Below, in pieces: positions 52,820 through 62,138 of a stretch of 64,000 nt of DNA. The translations under genes were made by a program, and so were the position numbers. This stretch comes from GCA-2861595 sp035536185 (GTDB taxonomy: Bacteria > Actinomycetota > Acidimicrobiia > Acidimicrobiales > GCA-2861595), in NCBI GenBank assembly GCA_035536185.1, contig DATLOM010000055.1:1-64000 (forward strand). The letters run 5' to 3'. Within the stretch, counting starts at the first letter, position 1; each line of letters starts with the position of its first letter. The notes under the pieces are model-generated. The model was not told the DNA's origin, ran no database searches, and saw only the letters and a program-made list of their open reading frames with translations.

Positions 52820-53884
52820 CTACCAGGCGGGCGACGAGGTGGGTGGGCACGAGCGCGTCGCGATCTCCTCGTCAGCCACCACTGTCATCGGGTCGAGGTC
52901 GGTCCGCAGGCCCTTGAACGAAGGCTGCCGCAGGGTTCCCATATCGGTCACCTCGCTGTAGGCCACCTCCACGACGAGCAAGGGCTGGACGAAGGAAAGA
53001 CCGGGGGGCAGGCGGGTCGTGGCGAAGGGGCTGGATGCGATGGCCGTCTTGGCGAACAGGTCCCGGAGGGCGCCGATCATGTCCTCGGTGAGGCCGGAGC
53101 CCACCTGGCCGGCGTAGATCAGGCGCGCCGGCTCGCCCCGTCCGGCAGCTGTTTCAGGCGCCACGTCGTAACACCCGACGGCGAGGGAGCCGATGCTCGA
53201 GGTCCGCGACCCCTTCCCCGGCGACCATCCGCCGACGATGAGCTCCCGGCGCCGGCCGCACTTGATCTTCCGCCATGCCGGGGACCGGCGGCCGGGCAGA
53301 TAGGAAGCGTCCAGGCGCTTGGCCATGAAGCCCTCCAGGCCGAGGTCGTTGCAGGCGGCCACCAGCTCCTCCGGTGTGGCATCCACCACCGGTGCCGTCT
53401 GCCAGGCCGGCCCCCGCAGCTCCAGGGACCGGAGGACCTGCCGGCGCTCGTGCTGGGGGAGGCCCGTCAGCAGTTGGCCGTCGAGCCACAGGACGTCGAA
53501 GGCGAAGAAGACGACAGGTACCTCGGACAGGAGCCTCGCCGCCGGCCGGGCCACGTGCATGCGGCGCTGGAGGCGCTGAAAGCTGTGCGAGCCTTGGTCA
53601 TCTGGCGCTACGACCTCCCCGTCGAGCACTACCGGCCTTCCGCCCAAGGAGGCTCCCACCCCCGACAGCTCCGGATAAACAGCCGTGGCGTCCCGGCCGG
53701 CGCGGTTGTTGAGGCCGACGAGGCCGTCGGCGACGGTGAGGATGATGCGTTGCCCGTCGAACTTCGGCTCCAACTGGTACGCCGCGGGATCAGTGGGGAT
53801 GCCGTTCCCGCCCGCCAGCATCGGCAGGAAGTGCGGAGGGCGCTGGGGAAGAGACGCGTTGGAGACGCTACTAGACCAGAACAC
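52820..53884 (-). CDS. ATP-dependent DNA ligase (LigC/LigD type)
   Basis: A 354-residue ligase. The adenylated Lys is in motif I, EPKFDGQR. Other motifs: NRAGRD (III-like), FFAFDVLW (IIIa), EGFMAKR (IV) and WRKIKCG (V), followed by an OB domain. It matches the ligase part of LigD or the stand-alone LigC. With ku and the polymerase gene it forms a split NHEJ set that lacks the 3-prime phosphoesterase. The GTG start at 53884 is divergent from the hemerythrin-like gene. Confidence 0.92.
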   Translation of the reverse strand: MFWSSSVSNASLPQRPPHFLPMLAGGNGIPTDPAAYQLEPKFDGQRIILTVADGLVGLNNRAGRDATAVYPELSGVGASLGGRPVVLDGEVVAPDDQGSHSFQRLQRRMHVARPAARLLSEVPVVFFAFDVLWLDGQLLTGLPQHERRQVLRSLELRGPAWQTAPVVDATPEELVAACNDLGLEGFMAKRLDASYLPGRRSPAWRKIKCGRRRELIVGGWSPGKGSRTSSIGSLAVGCYDVAPETAAGRGEPARLIYAGQVGSGLTEDMIGALRDLFAKTAIASSPFATTRLPPGLSFVQPLLVVEVAYSEVTDMGTLRQPSFKGLRTDLDPMTVVADEEIATRSCPPTSSPAW

Positions 53885-53945
53885 TTAGTGAGGCGTAGAC
53901 TGAACCCGGTCGTGAGTGGCGACCTGGACGAGAAGGAGATTGCGG

Positions 53946-54470
53946 ATGGCCGATATCACCAAGGTGCTGGTCGATGACCACCTTCGGGTCAAGCGCCTGC
54001 TGACCAACTACGAGCAGAGCCCCTACCGGCTCGACCTGGCTCTCATGGTGTGCGACGAGCTGAAGATGCACAGCACCATCGAGGAGGAGATCTTCTATCC
54101 GGCTGTCCGTGACGCCGTAGACGCGCGCCTGATCGACGAGTCGGAGGACGAGCACGCCCAGCTCGAAGAGATCATCGCCGCCGTCGAGGACATGGACCCA
54201 GGCGATCCCGCCCTGGAACGCACGATGCGCATGCTGCGCTCCGCGCTGACCAAGCACCTCGACCGGGAAGAGAACGTCGTCTTCCCCAAGGCCAACGTCG
54301 AGTTGGCCAACGAGCTGCTGGAAATGGGTCGTGAAGCCTTCGCCCGGCGCCAGGAGCTCATGGGTGCTCAAGTGAGCGGCGACGCCGGTCCTTCCTTGAG
54401 CATGGGCACCGCCAACGTCGGTTGGCGTAGCCGTGGGATCAAGAGCGCTACAGCCAACCTCGGCTGGTAG
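53946..54470 (+). CDS. Hemerythrin/HHE-domain protein
   Basis: A 174-residue four-helix bundle that probably binds a di-iron site for oxygen or redox sensing. Ligand candidates are DDHLRVK, KMHSTIEEEIFYP, EDEHAQLEEI and KHLDREENVVFPK. ATG 53946 is supported by AAGGAG eight bases ahead. The last 35 residues are Gly/Ser/Asn-rich and contain two similar ends (TANVGW and TANLGW). Converges with hemY with a 20-base gap. Confidence 0.88.
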   Translation: MADITKVLVDDHLRVKRLLTNYEQSPYRLDLALMVCDELKMHSTIEEEIFYPAVRDAVDARLIDESEDEHAQLEEIIAAVEDMDPGDPALERTMRMLRSALTKHLDREENVVFPKANVELANELLEMGREAFARRQELMGAQVSGDAGPSLSMGTANVGWRSRGIKSATANLGW

Positions 54471-54490
54471 GTCGCTAGAAGAGAGGTAGT

Positions 54491-55861
54491 TCAGGGGCCC
54501 AGGGCGCGCCGAGCGGCGGCGCGCCCCTGAGCGATGCAGGCGGGGATGCCGACGCCGCGGAAGGCGGCGCCGGTGGCGAGGACCTCGGGGCAGTCCGAAG
54601 CCAGGGCGGCTTCGATGTGCTCGACCCGGGCGAGATGGCCCGGCGTGTACTGGGGAAAGGCTGCCGGCCACCGGGTGACCCGGGTCTCCAGCGGTTCGCC
54701 CCGCAGGCCGAGCGCCCTGGCCAGCTCACGGTGGAGGCGGGCGACGAGTTCGGCGTCGCCGAAGTCCATGGCCCGTTCGTCGCCCCAACGGCCGGCCGAC
54801 ACCCTCAGCACCACCTCACTCGGCGCGCCCCAGTGAGGCCACTTCGAAGATGCGAACGAGCAGGCCGTCATCAGGAGCCCCTCCCGTCTCGGCACGAGAA
54901 AGCCACTCCCGTTCGGGGCCGTCCCCCCGGGAAAGGCGCTCAGCGGATAGCGCATGATGGTCAGCACCACCGAGGCGTGCTCGATCTGGGCGAGCTCGGT
55001 TGCCGCGGTGGGAGACACCTCGGCCAGCAGGGCTGAGGTAACGGGGGCCGGGGTGGTGAGGATGGTGATGCCTCTCCCGGCAGGAAGGCGGTCGATCGGC
55101 GTGCCCAGCTCGATCACCACGCCCGCGGCCCGAAGTTCCTCCTCCAGGCGGGTCACCAGCCGGCTCATTCCCCCGAAGATGGAGACGAACGTCGCCGCCC
55201 GCGCCGCCGGATTGCCCGCTGAGGACGACCGCGCCGCCGCCTCCCGCTGCCGGCGAAGGCCGACCACGAGGCTGCGGTGGGCGCCGGCCGCCGCCACCAG
55301 CTGCGGAGTCACGGCCACGGCACTGAGACGGCCCGTGGCGCCGGCATGGATCCCGCCGACCAGCGGGCCCACCAGCCGGTCGTGGACCTGCCGCCCGAGG
55401 CGGGCCGTCACCAGATCGCCGACACTCGGGTCCTTCCCCAGGTCGCGACGGGGCAGGACCAGGTCCAGCGCCGCCCTGGCCACGCCGGCGGGCGACAAGA
55501 TCCCCGAACCGGCCACCGCCCGCAACCCGCGGAGCCCGGCGGGCACCCCCAGCACGGTCCCCCGAGGGAGCCGCCGCAGCCGGCCCCCGGACCAGAGAGA
55601 AGCCGACTCGGTGGCGGCACCGACCAGCTCCCTGCCCAGGCCCAGCTCCTGGCACAGCTGCACGGCATCGGGTAACCGGGCGAGAAAGGCGTCCGGGCCG
55701 AGGTCGACCCACCGGCCACCGATCTGCCCGCCGACGATCTTGCCGCCCAGCCGTGACGACGACTCGACCAGCGTCACTGCCGCGCCTCTGTTGACCAGCT
55801 CCCATGCCGCGGCCATTCCCGTGATGCCGCCGCCGACGACCGTGACCGGGGTGGCTGTCAA
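54491..55861 (-). CDS. hemY: Coproporphyrinogen/protoporphyrinogen oxidase HemY (CgoX)
   Basis: A 456-residue FAD enzyme. The dinucleotide motif is TVVGGGITGMAAAWEL, followed by ESSSRLGGKI and, near the end, VLATGAAFRGVGIPACI. In the coproporphyrin route it oxidises coproporphyrinogen III to coproporphyrin III with oxygen, before HemH inserts iron. The presence of hemQ supports that route. The TTG start overlaps the hemH stop (TTGA). It is the last gene of hemE-hemH-hemY. Confidence 0.92.
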   Translation of the reverse strand: MTATPVTVVGGGITGMAAAWELVNRGAAVTLVESSSRLGGKIVGGQIGGRWVDLGPDAFLARLPDAVQLCQELGLGRELVGAATESASLWSGGRLRRLPRGTVLGVPAGLRGLRAVAGSGILSPAGVARAALDLVLPRRDLGKDPSVGDLVTARLGRQVHDRLVGPLVGGIHAGATGRLSAVAVTPQLVAAAGAHRSLVVGLRRQREAAARSSSAGNPAARAATFVSIFGGMSRLVTRLEEELRAAGVVIELGTPIDRLPAGRGITILTTPAPVTSALLAEVSPTAATELAQIEHASVVLTIMRYPLSAFPGGTAPNGSGFLVPRREGLLMTACSFASSKWPHWGAPSEVVLRVSAGRWGDERAMDFGDAELVARLHRELARALGLRGEPLETRVTRWPAAFPQYTPGHLARVEHIEAALASDCPEVLATGAAFRGVGIPACIAQGRAAARRALGP

Positions 55862-56781
55862 CTCCTGGCGCCGCCGGTGGTCGCCCCGACGAGGGAGGCC
55901 AGCAGCGAGATGAAGCGGGGATCGTCGTTGAGCGAGCCCGTGCGCTCGAGCAGCAGACCGGCCTCGGTCGCGACACGGCGAGCCTCGATGTCGACGTCGT
56001 AGAGCACCTCCAGATGGTCGGAGGCGAACCCCGCCGGGCACACGACCACAGCCTCCACGCCCTCGGCGGGAAGGCTTCTGATGACATCGAGGATGTCGGG
56101 GCCGATCCACGGGTCGGCCGTGCGGCCGGCGCTCTGCCAGGCGATGCGCCAGCGAGGCCCCAATCCGGCCCGGGCGGCCACCGCCTCGCCGGTCCGGCGG
56201 AGTTGCTCCGGATAGGACGGCTCATCCAGCTCCAGGGCCCGGAGGGGGAGCGAATGTGCGGTGACGAGGGTCTCGAACCTGGTACCGGCGGGGAAGCGGG
56301 CCGCAGCCTGCGTCACCCGCTCACTCAGGATCTCGACCAGTGCGGGGTGGTCGTACCAGGGCTCCACGGCTGCGTAGGCGACACCCGCGGCGCCGGCGGC
56401 CGCCGCGGCGCGGGAGTGGTACTCACCCGTGCTGAGCACCGACGCGTGGGGGGCCAGGACCAGGCCCACGATCCGGCCCACCCCTTCCCCGGCGAGCCGG
56501 GCGACCCCATCCTCGAGAAAGGGCGCGGCATGCTTTTGCCCGAGCACGGCGAGGTGGCCGGGGCCCAGCGCCGCCTGCAGGGCCTCGACCTGGGCGCTGG
56601 TGCGTGCCATCAGGGGAGACATGCCGCCGATGGCGTCGTACCGGCGTTCCAGGTCGTCCAGCAGCTGCGGCGGCGGCGGCCGCCCCCGCCTCACATGGGT
56701 GTAATAGGCCTCGATGTCGGCGGGCGAGGCCGGCGAGCCGTACGCCATGACGAGGACGCCGATAGTCGCCGCCTCACCCAC
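55858..56781 (-). CDS. hemH: Coproporphyrin ferrochelatase HemH (CpfC)
   Basis: A 307-residue chelatase that inserts ferrous iron into coproporphyrin III. The metal-binding His is in VTAHSLP and the Glu in FASDHLEVLYDVD. MAYGSPASPADIEAYYTHV is the usual N-terminal loop. No C-terminal Cys cluster for a [2Fe-2S] centre is seen, unlike many actinobacterial enzymes. GTG 56781 overlaps the end of hemE by eight bases. Confidence 0.92.
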   Translation of the reverse strand: MGEAATIGVLVMAYGSPASPADIEAYYTHVRRGRPPPPQLLDDLERRYDAIGGMSPLMARTSAQVEALQAALGPGHLAVLGQKHAAPFLEDGVARLAGEGVGRIVGLVLAPHASVLSTGEYHSRAAAAAGAAGVAYAAVEPWYDHPALVEILSERVTQAAARFPAGTRFETLVTAHSLPLRALELDEPSYPEQLRRTGEAVAARAGLGPRWRIAWQSAGRTADPWIGPDILDVIRSLPAEGVEAVVVCPAGFASDHLEVLYDVDIEARRVATEAGLLLERTGSLNDDPRFISLLASLVGATTGGARS

Positions 56782-57811
56782 TGACGATCTCGTACGCGTG
56801 CACCTGGTCGACCACCCGTTGCAGCATCCCGGGATCGGTTTGAGGCAGAACGCCGTGTCCCAGGTTGAACACGTGCCCCGTGCCACCGCCGGCCTGCAGC
56901 ACCTTGGCCACCTCGACCTCCACGACCTCTACAGGGGCGAGACAGACGGAGGGGTCGAGGTTGCCCTGCAGGGTCTTGTCCGGCCCCACCCGCTGTCGAG
57001 CGGCATCGAGGGGCACCCGCCAGTCCACACCCACCACGTCGGCGCCGGCGCCGGCCATCAGGCCCAGCAGCTCACCGGTGCCGACACCGAAATGGACGCG
57101 GGGCACGTCGAGATCCGAAAGGGCGTCGAAGATGCGACGGGTGGCGGGGAGGGCGAAGCGCACGTAGTCGTCGGGCGACAGGGCTCCGGCCCAACTGTCG
57201 AAGAGCTGCACGGCCGCGGCGCCAGCGGCGACCTGTGAGCGCAGTGACGACACGGCGAGGTCGGCCAGGGCGTCGAGCAGCGAGTGCCACGTCGCCGGGT
57301 CCTCCCGCATGAGCGTCTTGGTCAGCGAGTACGTCCGCGTGCCCCTGCCCTCGATGAGGTAGCTGGCCACGGTGAAGGGCGCGCCGGCGAAGCCGATCAG
57401 GGGCACGTCGGTCTCGGCCACCACGGCCCGAACTGTCTCGAGGACGTAGGGCGCGTCCTCCTCCGGCTCGAGCGGGCGCAGCCGTGCCAGGTCGGCCTTG
57501 CTCCTGAACGGCTCCTGCACGACCGGTCCCACACCCGGCACGACCTCGACTCCAAAGCCGATGGCCGCCACCGGGACGACGATGTCGGAGTAGAGGATGG
57601 CGGCGTCGACGCCGTACCGGCGGACAGGTTGCAGGGTTATCTCGGTGGCCAGGTCGGGCTGGCGGATGGCGTCGAGGATGTTGCCCGTGCCCCGCACGGC
57701 TCGGTACTCAGGCAGCGACCTGCCGGCCTGGCGCATGAACCACACAGGGACCACCGGTGTGGGTTGACGCCGGCAGGCGCGGAGAAAGGGGGCGTCGGCC
57801 GGCGGCGGCAT
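56774..57811 (-). CDS. hemE: Uroporphyrinogen decarboxylase HemE
   Basis: A 345-residue enzyme that removes four carboxyls from uroporphyrinogen III to give coproporphyrinogen III. Signatures are PVWFMRQAGRSLPEYR at the N-terminus, with the catalytic Arg residues, and GFAGAPFTVASYLIEG in the middle. ATG 57811. TAACGT eight bases ahead is the likely -10. First gene of the haem operon and divergent from helD. Confidence 0.96.
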   Translation of the reverse strand: MPPPADAPFLRACRRQPTPVVPVWFMRQAGRSLPEYRAVRGTGNILDAIRQPDLATEITLQPVRRYGVDAAILYSDIVVPVAAIGFGVEVVPGVGPVVQEPFRSKADLARLRPLEPEEDAPYVLETVRAVVAETDVPLIGFAGAPFTVASYLIEGRGTRTYSLTKTLMREDPATWHSLLDALADLAVSSLRSQVAAGAAAVQLFDSWAGALSPDDYVRFALPATRRIFDALSDLDVPRVHFGVGTGELLGLMAGAGADVVGVDWRVPLDAARQRVGPDKTLQGNLDPSVCLAPVEVVEVEVAKVLQAGGGTGHVFNLGHGVLPQTDPGMLQRVVDQVHAYEIVSG

Positions 57812-57819
57812 GGTCGCCG

Positions 57820-57844
57820 ACGTTAGGGCCGGGCACCGTAGAAT
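57820..57844. promoter_or_regulatory. Divergent promoters of hemE and helD
   Basis: Minus-strand TAACGT (57825-57820) lies eight bases before the hemE ATG. Plus-strand TAGAAT (57839-57844) would start transcription near 57851, leaving a 21-base leader with GAGGGG before the helD TTG. Confidence 0.45.
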
Positions 57845-57871
57845 CGCACCTCCCGCTTTCGAGGGGAATGC

Positions 57872-60043
57872 TTGTCCTCACACCCTGACCTGCCGTCCGA
57901 GCAGGCCCACATCGACAGAGCCTACGAGCGCGTTGCCGCCCTGCGCGCCAGCGCCAGCGACCTGTTGGACGCCATATTCCTCCAGCGGGGCGGGACACCG
58001 CAGTCGGTGGCCGAGCGCGACGTCCTCGTGCGCACGACCCTGCACCGGCTCGAGCAACTCGAGCTCGGTTCCGAGTCGTTGTGCTTCGGGCGCATCGACC
58101 GGGCGGACGGTGAGGCCTTCCACATCGGGCGGCTGGCCGTCTCCAGCGAGGACCAGGAGCCGCTGGTGGTCGACTGGCGGGCGCCGGTGGCCGAGCCGTT
58201 CTACCGGGCCACGGGCGTGCACCCGATGGGCCTGTCCCGGCGCCGGCACTTCGCCACCGAGGGACGCCGGCTTCTCGGCATCGAGGACGAGGTGTTCGGC
58301 GAGGGTGGCGACGAGCTGGCGGTGGCGGGGAGCGGTGCCCTGCTCAGCGCCCTGGAGCGGTCGAGGTCGGGCCGGATGCGCGACATCGTGGCGACGGTCC
58401 AGCGTGAGCAGGACGAGATCATCAGGGCCGACCTGGCCGGCGTGCTGGTGGTGCAGGGGGGACCGGGAACCGGCAAGACGGCGGTTGCCCTACACCGCGC
58501 CGCCTATCTGCTCTACACCTACCGCTTCCCCCTGGAGCGACAGGGAGTGCTCCTGATCGGCCCGAACCCGGTCTTCCTGCGCTACATCGGACAGGTGCTC
58601 CCGTCCCTGGGGGAGAGCGGCGTCGCCCTCTCCACCATCGCCGGCCTGGTCCCGGGCGTCCGTGCCCGTGCGGTCGACACCGATGTGGCGGCCCGGGCCA
58701 AGGGAGATGCGCGCATGGCCAAGGTGCTGGCCCGGGCGGTCAAGGACCGCCAGCGGCCGCTGAAGCAATCGGTGCAGGTGGGCTTCGAGGGGTTCTCGCT
58801 GGAGCTCGGAGCCCGCCAGTCCGAGGCGATCGTGGCCTCGGCCCGGCGCCGGCCGGGAGCTCACAACGTGCGTCGCCGGCACGTGGAGGCGCTGGTGGCC
58901 CGGCATCTGCACGAGGAGTACCAGCGGGCATCCGAGCGCCGGCGGCGCACGGGCCTCTGGGTCGACCAGCGGGCCGGCGGGAACGACGACGGCCCCGGCG
59001 AGGACGACGAGCCGACGGCCCCCGAGGTGGCCGAAGGCGGCCTGAGCCAGGCCGAGCTGTGGTGGCGGCTCCGCCGCCTTCCCTCAGTCACCGATGCCCT
59101 CGATCGCATGTGGCCGCTCCTGATCCCCGAGGAGCTGCTCCACGACCTCTACGGGGCCAAGCCGCTTCTCCGCCTGGCGGGGCGGGGCATCCTGAGCGAC
59201 GCCGAGCTGGCTGCTCTCCACCGTCCCCGCAGTTACACGCTGGCCGACATCCCCTGGACGGCGGAGGACCTGCCGCTGCTCGACGAGGCCCGCGTCCTGC
59301 TCGGCGCCCGCACCCGCAGCCGGGCACGCCAGGCGGCCGAGGAGATCCGCTCCTACGGCCACATCGTGGTGGACGAGGCCCAGGACCTCACGCCCATGCA
59401 GCTGCGCATGCTCGGCCGGCGCTCCATCTCGGGGTCCATGACGGTGGTGGGTGATGTCGCCCAGGCCACCGGCGCCCGGGCACCTTCGGGTTGGGACGAG
59501 ATCGTGGCCCATCTACCTCGGCGCCGGCCAGGCCACTACACCGAGCTCAGCGTCAACTACCGAACCCCGGCCGAGATCATGGACTTCGCCGCGAAGGTGC
59601 TGGCCGTGGCCGCTCCCCACTTGAAGCCACCGAGGTCGGTTCGCTCCACAGGAGAGGCACCAGTGATCGTCAAGGCACGTTCCGACGAGCTGGCCGAGCG
59701 GGTCGCCGCCCTGGCCCACGACGAGACCACGGAGGTGGACGGTGGGACCGTCGCCGTCGTGACCATGCCGTCTCTCCTGGAGGACCTGGCCGCCGCGCTC
59801 GAGGCCAAGGGCGTGCCCTTCTCACGAGCCGACCGCCAGGGCATAGAGGCCCCAGTGACGCTGATCCCGGTGTCGACGGTGAAGGGCCTCGAGTTCGACT
59901 CGGTCGTGGTGGTGGAGCCGGCAGCGATCGTCTCGGGCTCCGCCCAGGGCCTTCGCTCTCTCTACGTCGCCCTGACCCGGGCCACCCGGAGGCTCACCAT
60001 CGTCCACGCCGAGCCATTGCCCGAGATGTTGGGGCCCGGATGA
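57872..60043 (+). CDS. helD: HelD-like superfamily 1 helicase / RNA polymerase recycling factor
   Basis: A 723-residue UvrD-like ATPase. An N-terminal helical arm (residues 1-90) and a PVAEPFYRATG segment precede Walker A GGPGTGKT (196-203). HIVVDEAQDLTPMQLRML is motif II and LYVALTRATRRL is motif VI. HelD removes stalled RNA polymerase from DNA in Gram-positive bacteria. The arm and the inserted charged loop (DDGPGEDDEP) fit the actinobacterial class. TTG 57872 has GAGGGG seven bases ahead. Confidence 0.88.
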   Translation: MSSHPDLPSEQAHIDRAYERVAALRASASDLLDAIFLQRGGTPQSVAERDVLVRTTLHRLEQLELGSESLCFGRIDRADGEAFHIGRLAVSSEDQEPLVVDWRAPVAEPFYRATGVHPMGLSRRRHFATEGRRLLGIEDEVFGEGGDELAVAGSGALLSALERSRSGRMRDIVATVQREQDEIIRADLAGVLVVQGGPGTGKTAVALHRAAYLLYTYRFPLERQGVLLIGPNPVFLRYIGQVLPSLGESGVALSTIAGLVPGVRARAVDTDVAARAKGDARMAKVLARAVKDRQRPLKQSVQVGFEGFSLELGARQSEAIVASARRRPGAHNVRRRHVEALVARHLHEEYQRASERRRRTGLWVDQRAGGNDDGPGEDDEPTAPEVAEGGLSQAELWWRLRRLPSVTDALDRMWPLLIPEELLHDLYGAKPLLRLAGRGILSDAELAALHRPRSYTLADIPWTAEDLPLLDEARVLLGARTRSRARQAAEEIRSYGHIVVDEAQDLTPMQLRMLGRRSISGSMTVVGDVAQATGARAPSGWDEIVAHLPRRRPGHYTELSVNYRTPAEIMDFAAKVLAVAAPHLKPPRSVRSTGEAPVIVKARSDELAERVAALAHDETTEVDGGTVAVVTMPSLLEDLAAALEAKGVPFSRADRQGIEAPVTLIPVSTVKGLEFDSVVVVEPAAIVSGSAQGLRSLYVALTRATRRLTIVHAEPLPEMLGPG

Positions 60044-60050
60044 GCCCGGC

Positions 60051-60935
60051 TCAGGCCGAGCGGGCCACGTCGAGGTCGGCGGGGACCTGGTAGGCCAGCG
60101 GCCGGGACGAGGCGGTGATGCGGGACTTGAAGTCCGAGCCGCCGGCCACGGCGGCGCGGTAGGCGCTGGTGCGGCGGGCGACACGGCGGCTGCCCGTGCT
60201 CACCGGCGCCTGCTCCGGCTCCATCTGCGAGGTGATGCCGTCCTTGAGCAGGATCATGGCCTCGGCCCGCATCTGGGAGATGCGCGACGGGCTCACGCCC
60301 AGCTCGACGGCCAGCTGCTGCACCGACCGCTCTTCGAAGAAGGAGCCGAGCACCACGTGGCGCAGCCTGTCGGGCAGGGCGGCCACGGCATCGAACAGAT
60401 AGGCCTCCTGCTCACGCTCGAGCAGCACCACATCGGGGCTCTGCTCGTCGGCCGGCAGGAGCCACTCACCGCCGCCCTCGGCGACGACCGAGTCGTAGTT
60501 CAACACCACCGAGCGGTGGACGTCGTTGGACAGGGCGCCGACCGCTTGCACGGTGACGCCCATGTTCTCCGCCAGCTCGGCCGTCGTGGGGGCGCGGCCC
60601 AGGCCCGCCGTCAGCTCCTCGGTGGCCGACTGCATCCGGCGAGCCTTCGACCGGACCGAGCGGGTGGCCCAGTCGCGGTTGCGGAGCTCGTCGAGCAGCG
60701 CGCCCCGGATACGGGCCGACGCGTAGTGGCTGAAGTTGGTGTGGCGTCCCGGATCGAAGGCCCGAGCGGCCTGCGCCAGCCCCGCCATCGCCGCCGAGAG
60801 CAGCTCGTCCCGGGCGATGTGGCGTGGGAGCCGTCCCGCCAGGTGGTGGACGGCGCTGTCCACCAGGTTGAGATGCTCCCGCACGAGTTGCTCTTCCCGT
60901 GCCTTCTGGTCCGTGTCGACTGTCGCCCCTTGCAT
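60051..60935 (-). CDS. Sigma-70 family factor, FliA/WhiG type
   Basis: A 294-residue sigma factor with regions 2, 3 and 4 but no region 1.1. Region 2 is DELLSAAMAGLAQAARAFDP and FSHYASARIRGALLDELR. Region 3 is RAPTTAELAENMGV. Region 4 is VLGSFFEERSVQQLAVELGVSPSRIS. The ARIRGALLDELR segment is typical of FliA/WhiG, which control motility or sporulation. No flagellar gene is in the window. A C-terminal tail of about 50 residues is extra. Confidence 0.87.
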   Translation of the reverse strand: MQGATVDTDQKAREEQLVREHLNLVDSAVHHLAGRLPRHIARDELLSAAMAGLAQAARAFDPGRHTNFSHYASARIRGALLDELRNRDWATRSVRSKARRMQSATEELTAGLGRAPTTAELAENMGVTVQAVGALSNDVHRSVVLNYDSVVAEGGGEWLLPADEQSPDVVLLEREQEAYLFDAVAALPDRLRHVVLGSFFEERSVQQLAVELGVSPSRISQMRAEAMILLKDGITSQMEPEQAPVSTGSRRVARRTSAYRAAVAGGSDFKSRITASSRPLAYQVPADLDVARSA

Positions 60936-61060
60936 GGGGACAAATGTCGGCGAAAGCCGCGCCGCCGCACATCGGCCGACCGGGCGATCTTCGTCTCACC
61001 CGTGGCCCTGATTGGCTAGTCAACGACCGGGAAGTCAGCTTGCGGCGGTCCAGGCCCTCC

Positions 61061-61066
61061 TACAGT
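61061..61066 (+). promoter_or_regulatory. -10 element of degenerate regulator gene
   Basis: TACAGT ends six bases before the ATG at 61073. Confidence 0.5.
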
Positions 61067-61072
61067 TGGCCG

Positions 61073-61762
61073 ATGGACGGCCCCGGCCCGAGCACCGCCG
61101 TGGTCGTCGACGAGTGGCCCCTGGTGAGGGTGGGCATGGTCCAGGCGCTGCACTCGGCGGAGATCTCCGTGGTCGCCCAGACGGGCGCCGGCGAGGAAGG
61201 CGTGCGCCAGGTCAAGGTACGCCAGGCCGGTTACCTGTTGCTCGGGGCCCACGGCGACCTGCCGCCGACGGAGGCGGCGCGGCGGGCCAAGGCCCTGGCG
61301 GTTCCACCGCGGGTGGTCGTCCTGCTCGAGCAGGTGGACCGCGAGGAGCTGGCCCTTCTCGCCGCCGCCGGGGTGGACGGCTTCCTGGTGCGCTCCGTCC
61401 ACCCGGCCGAGCTGGCCGCGGCCATCCGCCGGGTGACCAAGGGCGAGCGGGTGGTGGCGGCGCCGCTGGTCTCTCTCCTGGTGGGTGGTCTCAACCCCGA
61501 TCGCGAGGCCAAGGACACATCATCCGAGGCGGGCAGTGCCTTGACCCGCAAGGAGCTCGAGGTCCTCTTCCGCCTGGCCGAGGGCCGCTCGAACCGGGAG
61601 ATCGCCGAGGTGCTCTTCGTGACACCGGCGACGGTCAAGACCCACCTGGCCCACATCTATGCCAAGCTCGGTGTGGCCGGGCGCCAGCAGGCCATGGAGC
61701 GGGCCGTCGCCCTGGGTCTGTTGCGCTCGGGCCAGGGCCGGGGTGCGAACCCCACCGGGTAG
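61073..61762 (+). CDS. LuxR-type regulator with degenerate receiver domain
   Basis: A 229-residue protein. The receiver fold is recognisable (TAVVVDEWPLVRVGMVQAL), but the third strand ends LLLGAHGDLPP with no Asp at the phosphorylation position, and the conserved Lys is Arg in GFLVRSVHP. It should therefore not be phosphorylated. The HTH is normal: LTRKELEVLFRLAEGRS and TPATVKTHLAHIYAKLGV. It is probably controlled by ligand, partner or abundance. ATG 61073 fits the -10 spacing. Divergent from the FliA/WhiG-like sigma gene. Confidence 0.85.
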   Translation: MDGPGPSTAVVVDEWPLVRVGMVQALHSAEISVVAQTGAGEEGVRQVKVRQAGYLLLGAHGDLPPTEAARRAKALAVPPRVVVLLEQVDREELALLAAAGVDGFLVRSVHPAELAAAIRRVTKGERVVAAPLVSLLVGGLNPDREAKDTSSEAGSALTRKELEVLFRLAEGRSNREIAEVLFVTPATVKTHLAHIYAKLGVAGRQQAMERAVALGLLRSGQGRGANPTG

Positions 61763-61765
61763 CTT
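61760..61765 (+). promoter_or_regulatory. -10 element of rhodanese gene
   Basis: TAGCTT ends six bases before the ATG at 61772 and overlaps the stop codon of the preceding regulator gene. Confidence 0.45.
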
Positions 61766-61771
61766 GCTCAG

Positions 61772-62119
61772 ATGAACGCCAACTCTCAGCCGGGCGCCGG
61801 CCCGCCGGAGGTGGGACTGGACGAGCTGGCCGAGGCACTGGGCCGGGGGGCCGTGCTCATCGACGTCCGCCTGCCGGAGGAGTACGAGGACATGCACGTG
61901 CCCGGTGCCATCCACATGCCTCTGTCGGAGCTTTCGGCCCGCTCCAACGAGATCCCCCGGAACGAGCGCGTGTACGTGATCTGCGCGTCAGGCAGCCGAA
62001 GCCTGGCCGCCGTCGGCGCCCTCAACCGGGGAGGTTGGGACACGGTGTCGGTGGCCGAGGGCACCAAGGGATGGTTCGCAGCCGGCCGTCCGGTGGAGTC
62101 GGGCGGCCCGGAACGCTGA
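61772..62119 (+). CDS. Rhodanese-domain protein
   Basis: A 115-residue single-domain sulfurtransferase. The catalytic Cys71 lies in the loop CASGSRS, typical of small rhodaneses that carry persulfide. The domain begins VLIDVRLPEEYEDMHVPGA. It transfers sulfur between small thiols or proteins in the cytoplasm. There is no signal peptide. Confidence 0.92.
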   Translation: MNANSQPGAGPPEVGLDELAEALGRGAVLIDVRLPEEYEDMHVPGAIHMPLSELSARSNEIPRNERVYVICASGSRSLAAVGALNRGGWDTVSVAEGTKGWFAAGRPVESGGPER

Positions 62120-62138
62120 GGCCTGGTACCGCTCTTCT

